Positions 8,961-16,045 of a stretch of DNA of 19,722 nucleotides are shown here, one piece after another. Both the position numbers and the translations under genes were made by a program. The notes under the pieces were generated by a model. It had not been told where the DNA came from. It did no database searches and saw only the letters and a list, made by a program, of their open reading frames with translations. How positions within the stretch are numbered: position 1 is the first letter of the stretch; every line of letters starts with the position of its first letter. Source of the DNA: Deltaproteobacteria bacterium (GTDB lineage Bacteria > Desulfobacterota > Desulfuromonadia > Desulfuromonadales > BM103); contig SBFN01000151.1 in NCBI GenBank assembly GCA_006226895.1, positions 1 through 19,722 on the forward strand. Direction: 5' to 3'.

Positions 8961-9443
8961 TTGGAAACGACAACTTCAAGTCCTGAAGAGACTCGTAATC
9001 TTGGAAAATGCCTCGGAGAGTTCGCTCTTGCCGGTTTGGTTGTACTTTTAAACGGCGATCTTGGGGCTGGCAAGACCTGCTTTGCCCAGGGTGTTGCGCT
9101 GGGCCTCGAAGTCTCTGCAGAAACGCCGGTAACCAGTCCTACTTATACTTTGCTGAATATTCACCTGGGCCGTCTGGCCCTGTATCATTTTGACCTTTAT
9201 CGGCTATCACAGGTCGATGACCTGGCAGATCTCGGTTACGATGAGTTTGCCGAGGGAGAGGGTCTGACTCTTGTTGAATGGGCCGATCGTATGACTGATG
9301 TGCTTTCTGCTTCCCTCTCTGTTAGCATCGAACGTGTTGATGAAGACATGCGTCAATTCCACTTCGAAGCGTTTGATGGCCGAGGTGAGGCATTGTTGGA
9401 TAAAATGTCAAGACACTGTCCTTCTCATGGAATACCCGCATGA
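8961..9443 (+). CDS. tsaE: tRNA threonylcarbamoyladenosine synthesis ATPase TsaE
   Basis: P-loop ATPase that works with TsaB and TsaD in making the t6A37 modification of ANN-decoding tRNAs. The roughly 160-residue product has SPEETRNLG near the start, Walker A NGDLGAGKTCFAQG, then TPVTSPTYTLLN, the HFDLYRL motif and LVEWADRM, all diagnostic of TsaE (YjeE). TTG codons at 8952 and 8961 are both possible. AAGG at 8947-8950 is only 1 nt before the first but 10 nt before the second, so 8961 is preferred; the choice changes three residues. It is the last gene of the left operon; a new promoter candidate follows at 9460. Confidence 0.94.
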   Translation: METTTSSPEETRNLGKCLGEFALAGLVVLLNGDLGAGKTCFAQGVALGLEVSAETPVTSPTYTLLNIHLGRLALYHFDLYRLSQVDDLADLGYDEFAEGEGLTLVEWADRMTDVLSASLSVSIERVDEDMRQFHFEAFDGRGEALLDKMSRHCPSHGIPA

Positions 9444-9459
9444 TACTCCGTGAAAACCT

Positions 9460-9488
9460 TTGACGGCCAAGTAGAATACTGTTATTAA
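9460..9488 (+). promoter_or_regulatory. Candidate sigma-70 promoter for lysC-cimA
   Basis: TTGACG (9460-9465, five of six to consensus) and TATTAA (9483-9488, four of six) are separated by exactly 17 bp. The site lies in the 123-nt gap between tsaE and lysC, the largest break in the left half. It predicts a start near 9495 and a leader of about 70 nt. No terminator after tsaE was recognised, so read-through from the left operon may also occur. Confidence 0.55.
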
Positions 9489-9566
9489 AAACAATCAACC
9501 CCCCAGGGGGCTATCTTAGCAGGTATGAGCTTTTAAAAAGTTTATGCCAGGAAGGATCAACCACAG

Positions 9567-10799
9567 ATGGCACTAGTGGTTCAAAAGTATGGTGGTACTT
9601 CAGTAGGGAGTATCGAAAAGATACAGAATGTGGCTCGACGGGTTGCACGCACTTACGATGAAGGCAACGATATGGTCGTTGTCGTTTCAGCTATGGCTGG
9701 TGAAACCAATAAACTGGTCGCCCTGGCAGAAGAGATGTGCGAGTTTCCAAGTGAGCGGGAGTATGATGTTCTGGTTGCTGCCGGCGAGCAGGTTTCGATC
9801 TCTCTGCTGTCGATGGCTCTGCAGTCGATGGGTTACAAAGCGAAGAGTTATCTGGGCTGGCAGGTTCCGATTTACACTGACAGCTCTTCTACAAAAGCGC
9901 GTATCGAGGAGATCCAGGATACCAATATGCGTGAAGACTTGCACAATGGCACCATTGTTATTGTAGCAGGCTTCCAGGGGATCGATCGTGATAACAATAT
10001 AACGACCTTGGGACGTGGTGGCTCCGACACTTCTGCCGTGGCTGTTGCTGCAGCGTTGAAGGCTGATGTCTGTGAGATTCTGACGGACGTTGACGGAGTC
10101 TACACGACTGACCCGCGCATCGTTCCTGAGGCCACCAAGATGGAAAAGGTCTCCTACGATGAAATGCTCGAAATGGCTTCTCTCGGGTCGAAAATCTTGC
10201 AGATTAGGTCCGTTGAATTCGCTAAAAAATATGATGTCGTCGTCCATGTACGTTCCAGCCTGAATGGCAATCAAGGGACCCTGGTGATGAAGGAGGATGC
10301 AGATATGGAAACAGTCCTGGTTTCAGGTGTTACTTACAATAAAGACGAAGCAAAAATTTCTGTGTTGCGCGTTCCAGACATGCCAGGCATTGCTGCACAG
10401 GTTTTCTCACCGCTTTCAGCAGCGAATATCACAGTCGACATGATTATTCAGAATGTTTCTCACGAAGGATCGACGGACATGACCTTTACCGTGCCGCGTT
10501 CCGACTTCAAAAAAGCGCTTAAGATTGTCGAGGATACGGCTGTCAAGATTGGCGCTGCTGGAGTTGAAAGTAACGAAAACATCGCCAAGGTGTCGATCGT
10601 TGGTGTGGGCATGCGCTCGCATTCAGGTATTGCCAGCCAGATGTTTGAAACGCTCTCTATGGAAGGTGTCAATATTCAGATGATCTCAACCAGTGAGATC
10701 AAGGTCTCTTGTGTTATTGATGACAAGTATACCGAGCTTGCCGTACGTGTTCTGCACGCAGCTTTCGGGTTGGATAAAGGACAGGTTTCTGAAGAGTAA
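9567..10799 (+). CDS. lysC: Aspartate kinase (aspartokinase)
   Basis: Phosphorylates L-aspartate, the committed step to lysine/diaminopimelate, threonine and methionine. The 410-residue monofunctional enzyme has the kinase domain ([11 protein letters not shown] at 5-15, [32 protein letters not shown]). Two ACT domains follow from about residue 265 ([16 protein letters not shown] and [19 protein letters not shown]), which in this family bind the end-product inhibitors lysine and/or threonine. AGGAAGGA (9549-9556) is the ribosome binding site. No homoserine dehydrogenase fusion is present. It is followed after 39 nt by cimA, so aspartate-family and isoleucine synthesis start from one transcript. 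Confidence 0.97.
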   Translation: MALVVQKYGGTSVGSIEKIQNVARRVARTYDEGNDMVVVVSAMAGETNKLVALAEEMCEFPSEREYDVLVAAGEQVSISLLSMALQSMGYKAKSYLGWQVPIYTDSSSTKARIEEIQDTNMREDLHNGTIVIVAGFQGIDRDNNITTLGRGGSDTSAVAVAAALKADVCEILTDVDGVYTTDPRIVPEATKMEKVSYDEMLEMASLGSKILQIRSVEFAKKYDVVVHVRSSLNGNQGTLVMKEDADMETVLVSGVTYNKDEAKISVLRVPDMPGIAAQVFSPLSAANITVDMIIQNVSHEGSTDMTFTVPRSDFKKALKIVEDTAVKIGAAGVESNENIAKVSIVGVGMRSHSGIASQMFETLSMEGVNIQMISTSEIKVSCVIDDKYTELAVRVLHAAFGLDKGQVSEE

Positions 10800-10838
10800 C
10801 GATTGTATAGCGCTTTATCAGTAATCAGGAGTGGATGA

Positions 10839-12410
10839 ATGAGCCAAGTTTTTTTGTATGACACAACTCTGCGTGACGGTACGCAGGCCGAAGATGTTTC
10901 CTTCCTCGTCGCAGACAAGATCCGCATTGCACAAAAGCTTGACGAGATCGGCATTGACTATATTGAGGGTGGTTGGCCTGGTTCCAACCCGAAGGATATT
11001 GCTTTTTTTAAGGACGTAAAAAAAATCACCCTCAATCATGCCAAGGTTGCGGCCTTTGGTTCGACACGTCGAGCCAAAACAACGCCTGATAAAGACAACA
11101 ACATCCAGACGCTGATACAGGCAGAGCCTGATACTGTTACAATTTTTGGCAAGACCTGGGATTTCCATGTGCGGGAAGCCTTGCGTATCAGCCTCGAGGA
11201 AAACCTCGAGTTGATCTACGATTCTTTGGCTTACCTGAAAAAAAAGGTTCCTGAGGTTGTTTATGACGCTGAACATTTCTTTGATGGTTACAAGGCCAAC
11301 CCTGAGTACGCGATAAAAACACTAGAGGCCGCGCAGCAGGCCGGTGTCGACTGCATTGTCATGTGCGATACCAACGGTGGTTCTATGCCTTACGAGGTGT
11401 CGAGCATTATCAAGCAGGTGAAGAAGAGTATCAAGATACCGCTTGGCATCCATGCCCATAACGACAGTGAGTGTGCTGTTGCGAACTCCCTTGTTGCTGT
11501 TGAACAAGGCGCTGTGCATGTCCAGGGTACAATCAATGGCTTTGGTGAGCGTTGCGGTAACGCCAACCTTTGCTCGATTATCCCTGCTTTAAGAGTTAAG
11601 ATGGGTCGCGACTGCGTTTCGGATGAGCAGATGCAGAATCTACGTATTACTTCACGCTATATCTACGAACTTGCCAACCTGGTGCCGAACAAACACCAAC
11701 CTTATGTCGGTAACTCAGCTTTTGCCCACAAAGGGGGGGTGCACGTTTCGGCTATTCAACGTCATCCTGAAACTTACGAACATATGCGCCCGGAGAAAGT
11801 CGGCAATATGACCCGGGTTCTGGTTTCAGATCTTTCCGGTCGTTCAAATATTCTGGCCAAGGCTGAGCAGTTTAATATTAACCTGGACAGCAAAGACCCC
11901 GTTACTCTGGAAATTCTTGAAGATATTAAAAAATTAGAGAATCAGGGTTTTCAATTTGAAGGGGCTGAGGCCTCTTTTGAGTTGTTAATGCGACGCGCCA
12001 TGGGAGAGTTGCGTAACTTTTTTTCGGTTATTGGCTTCAGGGTTATCGACACAAAACGGCATGAAGATGAGATGCCGACTTCGGAAGCGACCATCCAGAT
12101 CAAGGTTGGTGGTCGTATTGAGCATACGGCTGCCGAGGGCAACGGACCGGTTAATGCTCTTGATCATGCTCTGCGTAAGGCTCTTGAACAGTTCTACCCA
12201 CAGTTGAAAGAGACCAAACTTCTTGATTATAAGGTGCGCGTGTTGCCCGCAGGGAAGGGGACTGCTTCAGTGACGCGTGTCCTGATAGAATCAGGCGACA
12301 AAAACTCACGTTGGGGAACGGTTGGTGTCAGCGACAATATTATAGAGGCCTCTTATCACGCACTGGTCGATGCTCTGCAGTACAAGCTGATGCGTGACTA
12401 TGCAGGCTAA
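10839..12410 (+). CDS. cimA: (R)-citramalate synthase
   Basis: Condenses pyruvate with acetyl-CoA to (R)-citramalate, giving 2-oxobutyrate for isoleucine without threonine deaminase; Geobacter uses this route. The 523-residue protein has the DRE-TIM metallolyase barrel with [17 protein letters not shown] at the start, the metal ligand motif [15 protein letters not shown], and [14 protein letters not shown]-terminal LeuA-type regulatory dimer domain begins near residue 390 ([22 protein letters not shown]). The length and the GTQAEDVSF loop are typical of the cimA/2-isopropylmalate synthase-like family 'type 2' (AksA-unlike) found in deltaproteobacteria. A CAGGAG site (10826-10831) precedes ATG by 7 nt. 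A homocitrate or isopropylmalate synthase is less likely on sequence and context. Confidence 0.92.
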   Translation: MSQVFLYDTTLRDGTQAEDVSFLVADKIRIAQKLDEIGIDYIEGGWPGSNPKDIAFFKDVKKITLNHAKVAAFGSTRRAKTTPDKDNNIQTLIQAEPDTVTIFGKTWDFHVREALRISLEENLELIYDSLAYLKKKVPEVVYDAEHFFDGYKANPEYAIKTLEAAQQAGVDCIVMCDTNGGSMPYEVSSIIKQVKKSIKIPLGIHAHNDSECAVANSLVAVEQGAVHVQGTINGFGERCGNANLCSIIPALRVKMGRDCVSDEQMQNLRITSRYIYELANLVPNKHQPYVGNSAFAHKGGVHVSAIQRHPETYEHMRPEKVGNMTRVLVSDLSGRSNILAKAEQFNINLDSKDPVTLEILEDIKKLENQGFQFEGAEASFELLMRRAMGELRNFFSVIGFRVIDTKRHEDEMPTSEATIQIKVGGRIEHTAAEGNGPVNALDHALRKALEQFYPQLKETKLLDYKVRVLPAGKGTASVTRVLIESGDKNSRWGTVGVSDNIIEASYHALVDALQYKLMRDYAG

Positions 12411-12972
12411 GCTTTATTCTCAGACACCACCAGCACTTTTTGTGATGGCGGTGTCTGTTTTTCTTTTCCTGCTTTTGAGCCGGGATTCTTCCGTTATGGA
12501 AGATTTCCCGGCTTTTTTGCCTTTATCTGACGATTATTTTTATGTTGAGTTGTCAGGAGAGATCGATTCCCCGGGAGTGTATCAAATTAATGACGGTTTG
12601 TATTCTGGTGGCGTCATTAGTTTGACGAATGAAGGTTCAGGGGATATTTTTTTGGGATCTCTTGAATGGGCAACCCCCCTTCAAGAGGGTGAAAATATTG
12701 AAATCATGGAAAAAGAACGGAAAAACATATCTTTTCGACGAGGTTGGATGCCAGCCAGTCATCGTGTGTCTATGGGAATTCCTCTGCACCCCGATCGCAT
12801 GAGTTTCGATGATTGGCAGTTCTTGCCAGGCATTGGAGAAACTTTGGCGGGGCGGTTGGAATTGGACCGTCAAGAAAATGGCGAATTTGTGAACTTGGAA
12901 GGCCTTCTTAGGGTGAAGGGGGTCGGTTTAAAAAGTATCGAAAGGTGGCGTATCTTTTTTTATGGTCTGTAA
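12400..12972 (+). CDS. Membrane-anchored SLBB/helix-hairpin-helix protein, ComEA-like
   Basis: A 190-residue protein of ComEA-like layout. It has one N-terminal membrane segment (about 11-27, [16 protein letters not shown]). An SLBB-like beta domain follows (about 48-103), marked by [15 protein letters not shown] and a GENIEIM end. A C-terminal helix-hairpin-helix pair (about 136-190) has [12 protein letters not shown] and [14 protein letters not shown]. ComEA binds incoming double-stranded DNA in the periplasm during natural transformation; a DNA-binding role is inferred from the HhH pair. The SLBB part is weakly conserved. The ATG at 12400 lies inside cimA, overlapping its end by 11 nt (a GTG at 12394 is also possible), and no clear ribosome site precedes it, so it may depend on cimA translation. 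No other competence genes are in the window. Confidence 0.75.
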   Translation: MQAKLYSQTPPALFVMAVSVFLFLLLSRDSSVMEDFPAFLPLSDDYFYVELSGEIDSPGVYQINDGLYSGGVISLTNEGSGDIFLGSLEWATPLQEGENIEIMEKERKNISFRRGWMPASHRVSMGIPLHPDRMSFDDWQFLPGIGETLAGRLELDRQENGEFVNLEGLLRVKGVGLKSIERWRIFFYGL

Positions 12973-13045
12973 GTCCTTGTTTTACAGTCTTATTTTTTAC
13001 GGCTGTTGGCTGCATTTTTTGCCTCTGTCATGATTAGTTTTTAAT

Positions 13046-13061
13046 TGGCACGTCTTGTGTA
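13046..13061 (+). promoter_or_regulatory. Possible sigma-54-like or sigma-70 promoter for the zinc-ribbon gene
   Basis: TTGGCACG matches the -24 box perfectly, but the -12 box reads GTGT where TTGC is expected, so the sigma-54 reading is weak. The same TTGGCA could serve as a sigma-70 -35 with ATTAAT 18 bp downstream. A perfect TATAAT is also present at 13102-13107 but lacks a good -35. The AT-rich gap 12973-13131 probably holds a promoter; which one is unresolved. Confidence 0.3.
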
Positions 13062-13131
13062 ATGTCTAATTAATAAATACAGCAAGTAAATATGACGTAT
13101 TTATAATTGATTACATGAGGAGGCAAAACCG

Positions 13132-13287
13132 ATGAAATGTCCCAAGTGCAAAGGCCGTATGTACGCCGAGAAATACTACGATTTTGTTCGTGCTTTTGAT
13201 GCATGGAAATGCTGTTCCTGTGGTGAGGTGGTTGATCCGACGATCCTTGCCAATCGTGCTCGTAATCACAACGTGTTCCTCGGTTGA
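13132..13287 (+). CDS. Small double-CxxC zinc-ribbon protein, function unknown
   Basis: A 51-residue protein with an excellent ribosome binding site (GAGGAGG, 13117-13123, 8 nt before ATG), followed 22 nt after its stop by a strong terminator. It carries two CxxC knuckles: C3-P-K-C6 and C27-C-S-C30, separated by an aromatic, charged helix-like stretch (YAEKYYDFVRAFDAWK). This arrangement fits a treble-clef or zinc-ribbon fold binding one Zn2+. The C-terminus is Asn/Arg-rich (ANRARNHNVFLG), which could contact nucleic acid. I believe similar short proteins exist in Geobacter-type genomes, but I know of no assigned function. It appears to be its own transcription unit between comEA-like and the E2-domain gene. 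Confidence 0.85.
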   Translation: MKCPKCKGRMYAEKYYDFVRAFDAWKCCSCGEVVDPTILANRARNHNVFLG

Positions 13288-13309
13288 GTTGAGTGCGTTT
13301 CAAGATATT

Positions 13310-13342
13310 AAGCCCGGGGCGAATGCCCCGGGCTTTTCTTTT
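13310..13342 (+). terminator. Strong rho-independent terminator
   Basis: An 11-bp perfect stem (AAGCCCGGGGC at 13310-13320 with GCCCCGGGCTT at 13325-13335) encloses a GAAT tetraloop. It is followed by TTTTCTTTT. It ends the zinc-ribbon unit and insulates the downstream E2-domain/kinase pair. Confidence 0.93.
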
Positions 13343-13579
13343 GCCTTTTCTCCGGCACTGTTGCATCCCAAGCTATTCGTTTTACAGTGAAATGTCGAAA
13401 GTTTCAGAGCTAATGTGCCTGAATCGTTTGTCAGTCACTCCCAGACGACATATGAAGAGACTTGATGTTTGTAGTCGTAATTAACTCTTATCTAATTTAC
13501 AATAGCTCCAAATGTCGTAACTGTGGAGTCTTCATTATCGACACTCTTTTTTAGCCGTGTTTACGAAAGGATCGTCTCT

Positions 13580-14305
13580 ATGTCAACTCATGATAGTGAT
13601 GCACCCGTGTCAACAACATCTGATTCAGAGAATGGTAAAGCGGTGAGAATTCGTCGTTTGATTGAACGTAAAATGGTTGAGAGTTGGCAGAATAAGCCAC
13701 ATTTTTCTGTGACTGTTGCCGTTGATATGACCGATATTATTCGTTTTCGTAAAGATCTCGGCATAACGATCAATGACTTTATTATGGCCGCTTCTTCGGC
13801 GGCTCTCAAAGAGCACCCCTGGGTGAACAGCCACTGGATTGACGGCGAAGCTGTTGAACAAGAGGGGATAAACCTGGCAGTGGCCGTCGCGACCGAAGGT
13901 GGCCTCTTCTATCCGGTTGTTCAAAATGTTGAAAAACTCTCCCTGAAGCAACTTGGTGAATCTGCCAAATTCCTTGCAGAAAAGGCGCATCTTGGTCAGC
14001 TGTCTGATGAAGATCAGGAGGGTGGAACCTTTACGATCAGCAATATGGGGATGTTGGGTGTCGAGTCCTTTGTCGCGATTATTACGCCGCCTCAGGCTGC
14101 TGTCCTTGCTGTTGGTACGGTCAAAGGTGAAGTTGTGGTTGATGAACATGAAGAACTGGTGGTGGCGCCTATGGTGCGAGTCACTCTCTCCGCCGATCAT
14201 CGCATTCTCGATGGCGCTGATGCTGCCGAGTTCCTCGATTCACTGAAAAGCTACCTCGAGGCTCCAGTGACCCTGATTGCCGGAACCTGTTTCGATGACG
14301 CGTGA
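13580..14305 (+). CDS. Stand-alone 2-oxoacid dehydrogenase acyltransferase (E2) catalytic domain
   Basis: A 241-residue protein consisting of only the E2 (dihydrolipoyl acyltransferase) catalytic domain. Matching segments run from KPHFSVTVAVDMTDI through INDFIMAASSAALKEHPWVN and GTFTISNMGMLGVESF to the active-site DHRILDGADAAEF, with catalytic His and Asp present. The pattern is closest to pyruvate-dehydrogenase-type E2. The N-terminal lipoyl domain(s) and the E1/E3-binding domain of a normal E2 (over 400 aa) are absent; instead there is a roughly 22-residue Ser/Thr/Asp-rich leader. GAAAGGA (13565-13571) sits 8 nt before ATG; a GTG at 13523 would only add a non-homologous stretch. No E1 or E3 gene is nearby. 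It overlaps the histidine kinase gene downstream. It may be an acyltransferase using free or foreign lipoyl groups or CoA, or a structural/regulatory relic; its function is unknown. Confidence 0.88.
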   Translation: MSTHDSDAPVSTTSDSENGKAVRIRRLIERKMVESWQNKPHFSVTVAVDMTDIIRFRKDLGITINDFIMAASSAALKEHPWVNSHWIDGEAVEQEGINLAVAVATEGGLFYPVVQNVEKLSLKQLGESAKFLAEKAHLGQLSDEDQEGGTFTISNMGMLGVESFVAIITPPQAAVLAVGTVKGEVVVDEHEELVVAPMVRVTLSADHRILDGADAAEFLDSLKSYLEAPVTLIAGTCFDDA

Positions 14306-15473
14306 CCCTGCAATGACTCCAGTTGAACCCTCACACAGACCAGATCTCGTCAATGACATTCCTCTCGCTTCATGCGAAGAGCTACAACATCAGGCTTCTT
14401 TTTTCAATGATGCGTTCCTGGCCAGGCGCTTGCTGGATGTCATGCCGGGGATGGTTCTCGTACTCAACAACTACCGTCAAATCGTATTTGCAAATCGTGC
14501 TTTCAGTCATCTTTCTGGGAGGTCTGAAACAGAAAGCCTGGTTGGCTCCCTGGTAGGTGATGTCCTGAAGTGCCATGTGGCCCTCGACAAGGACGCAGTT
14601 TGTGGCAAGACGGATACTTGTGAGACCTGTGGGGCGTTGGACGCAATGCTTTCCGGTTTGTCCGGTGTGGGTCGTGTCCAAGAGTGTACCCTGACTCAGC
14701 AAGATGGCATTGTTGCTCAGCACTTGACACTGCGGGTCTGGTCGACTCCACTTTGTTTTGGTGGTGAAGAATTTGTTGTGCTGGCTGGCACAGATGTGAG
14801 TCACGAACGTCGGCGTTTGGCTTTAGAGCGTACTTTTTTTCACGATATTCTCAACCTCGTCGCCAGTATTCAAGGTTTTGCAGAACTCATGGAGATCGAT
14901 GAGAGTGTAGATCCAATGATGGTGAGTCGCCGTATTCAGTCGGCATCGCAAAAGGTTGTTGAGGAGATTGATGCCCAGCGCGTGTTGTTGGCGGTAGAGA
15001 AGGGCGAATTGAAGGTCGATAACCACGTCCTGACTAGTCTTGATGTGCTGAAAGATGTGATTGAACTTTATGAAGGACAGGAAATTTCTCGCAAGCGTAT
15101 GCTGAAAATAGACGATGATGTGGTCAGGACATCCTTCATCAGCGATGCCACCCTGTTGCGCCGTATCCTTGGCAATATGGTGAAAAATGCACTGGAGGCT
15201 TCTCCCGAAGGATATACTGTGACCCTGGGTGTTGATAAAAGCACCTCCGGCATAAGTTTCTGGGTCCATAACGCAACAGTTATCTCAGGCTCTTACCATC
15301 AGCGTATTTTCCAACGTGATTTTTCCACAAAAGGTTCAGGTCGAGGTCTTGGAACTTATAGTATGAAACTTCTTGGACCCTTCCTCTCCGGTAATGTGAG
15401 CTTTGAGTCCTCCCCGGAATGCGGAACACGGTTTACCCTAAGCTTAACAGATGTTTGCCCTGAGGCGGCCTGA
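14295..15473 (+). CDS. PAS-domain sensor histidine kinase
   Basis: A 392-residue soluble histidine kinase. A PAS domain spans about 45-170 (VLVLNNYRQIVFANRAF). Within it lies a cysteine cluster (C93, C103, C109, C112; VCGKTDTCETCGA). The H-box follows as FFHDILN with phospho-acceptor His183. The ATPase domain has N-box LGNMVKNALEAS, an atypical G1 region VHNATV in place of DxGxG, the FSTKGSGRGLGTYSMKLL G2 loop, and GTRFTLSL. The FFHDILN/VHN/RGLGTYS combination is a recognised kinase subtype in deltaproteobacteria. There are no membrane segments, so the signal is cytoplasmic. ATG at 14295 (GGA 10 nt upstream) overlaps the E2-domain gene by 11 nt; a TTG at 14277 and ATG at 14313 are alternatives. 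No response regulator is adjacent. Confidence 0.9.
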   Translation: MTRDPAMTPVEPSHRPDLVNDIPLASCEELQHQASFFNDAFLARRLLDVMPGMVLVLNNYRQIVFANRAFSHLSGRSETESLVGSLVGDVLKCHVALDKDAVCGKTDTCETCGALDAMLSGLSGVGRVQECTLTQQDGIVAQHLTLRVWSTPLCFGGEEFVVLAGTDVSHERRRLALERTFFHDILNLVASIQGFAELMEIDESVDPMMVSRRIQSASQKVVEEIDAQRVLLAVEKGELKVDNHVLTSLDVLKDVIELYEGQEISRKRMLKIDDDVVRTSFISDATLLRRILGNMVKNALEASPEGYTVTLGVDKSTSGISFWVHNATVISGSYHQRIFQRDFSTKGSGRGLGTYSMKLLGPFLSGNVSFESSPECGTRFTLSLTDVCPEAA

Positions 15474-15523
15474 GGATTTCGAGCTCCCGTGAAAGATTAA
15501 TTTCAGAAAAGTTCGATATCGTG

Positions 15524-15564
15524 ACGACAAAAAGGCGAAGCTTTAAGCTTCGCCTTTTTGTCGT
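15524..15564. terminator. Bidirectional rho-independent terminator between convergent genes
   Basis: A perfect inverted repeat has 20-bp arms (15524-15543 and 15545-15564) around a single central T. The GC core GGCGAAGC is flanked by A5 on the left and T5 on the right, so both strands give a stem followed by U's. It lies between the kinase gene (+, ends 15473) and uspA (-, ends 15584) and can stop both transcripts. Confidence 0.92.
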
Positions 15565-15583
15565 TTAAGGTTTCAAGGTTTTG

Positions 15584-16030
15584 TCAGTCTTCACATCGAA
15601 CAGTAAGTACTGGGATTTTAGACCGCCTGACGACTCGTTCAGCAGTGCTGCCGACGATCACATGCTCCATGCCGGTGCGACCGTGGGTTCCCATAACGAT
15701 CAGGTCGGCATTGACCTTGCCTCCCATATCCAGAATGACTTTGAATGGGGCGCCAACGACGGCATGAGTTGCGGTGCTCAACCCTTTCGTGTGTTCCTTG
15801 CAGAACTTATCCAACTCCTTGACGGCTTGAACCTCAACTTCTTTTTCCAGAACCAGAAAGGCTTCTCTGGGTATCATGACGCGTTGGTGCTCATCCAGTT
15901 CGTTGATGACGTGCAGAACATGGAGCGTTGCGTCAGTCAGGTGCGCGAGGGTGACAGCATAGTCAGCTGCCTGCTGCGATGAATCGGAAAAATCCGTTGC
16001 GAAGAGAATGTTTTGGATGTTTCGTGACAT
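15584..16030 (-). CDS. Universal stress protein, UspA family
   Basis: A 148-residue single Usp domain protein. It begins NILFATDFSDSSQQAADYA, and has the ATP-binding signature GTHGRTGMEHVIVGSTAERV (G-x2-G-x9-G-S/T) and the closing strand KIPVLTVR. It is therefore of the nucleotide-binding type. A ribosome site AGAGGA precedes ATG by a few bases and lies in the 15-nt gap after the TRAP permease. As the third gene after receptor and permease it parallels TeaD, the ATP-binding Usp that follows the TeaABC TRAP transporter genes in Halomonas and modulates ectoine uptake. A similar transporter-tuning role is inferred, not shown. Confidence 0.93.
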   Translation of the reverse strand: MSRNIQNILFATDFSDSSQQAADYAVTLAHLTDATLHVLHVINELDEHQRVMIPREAFLVLEKEVEVQAVKELDKFCKEHTKGLSTATHAVVGAPFKVILDMGGKVNADLIVMGTHGRTGMEHVIVGSTAERVVRRSKIPVLTVRCED

Positions 16031-16045
16031 GTTAATCCTCTTTGT

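Noticed and set aside
9499..9510. CCCCCCAGGGGG, self-complementary, after tsaE as a possible terminator
   Set aside because: The arms are adjacent, so the loop would be too small without opening several pairs, and no T-run follows.
9489..9566. Possible lysine riboswitch in the lysC leader
   Set aside because: The leader predicted from the promoter is only about 70 nt, far shorter than an L-box aptamer, and no matching conserved core or terminator was seen.
13118..13129. Twelve bases AGGAGGCAAAAC shared with the minus strand upstream of the TAXI receptor (19562-19573)
   Set aside because: Both are ribosome binding sites at the expected distance from ATG; shared Shine-Dalgarno sequence plus an A-rich spacer explains it.
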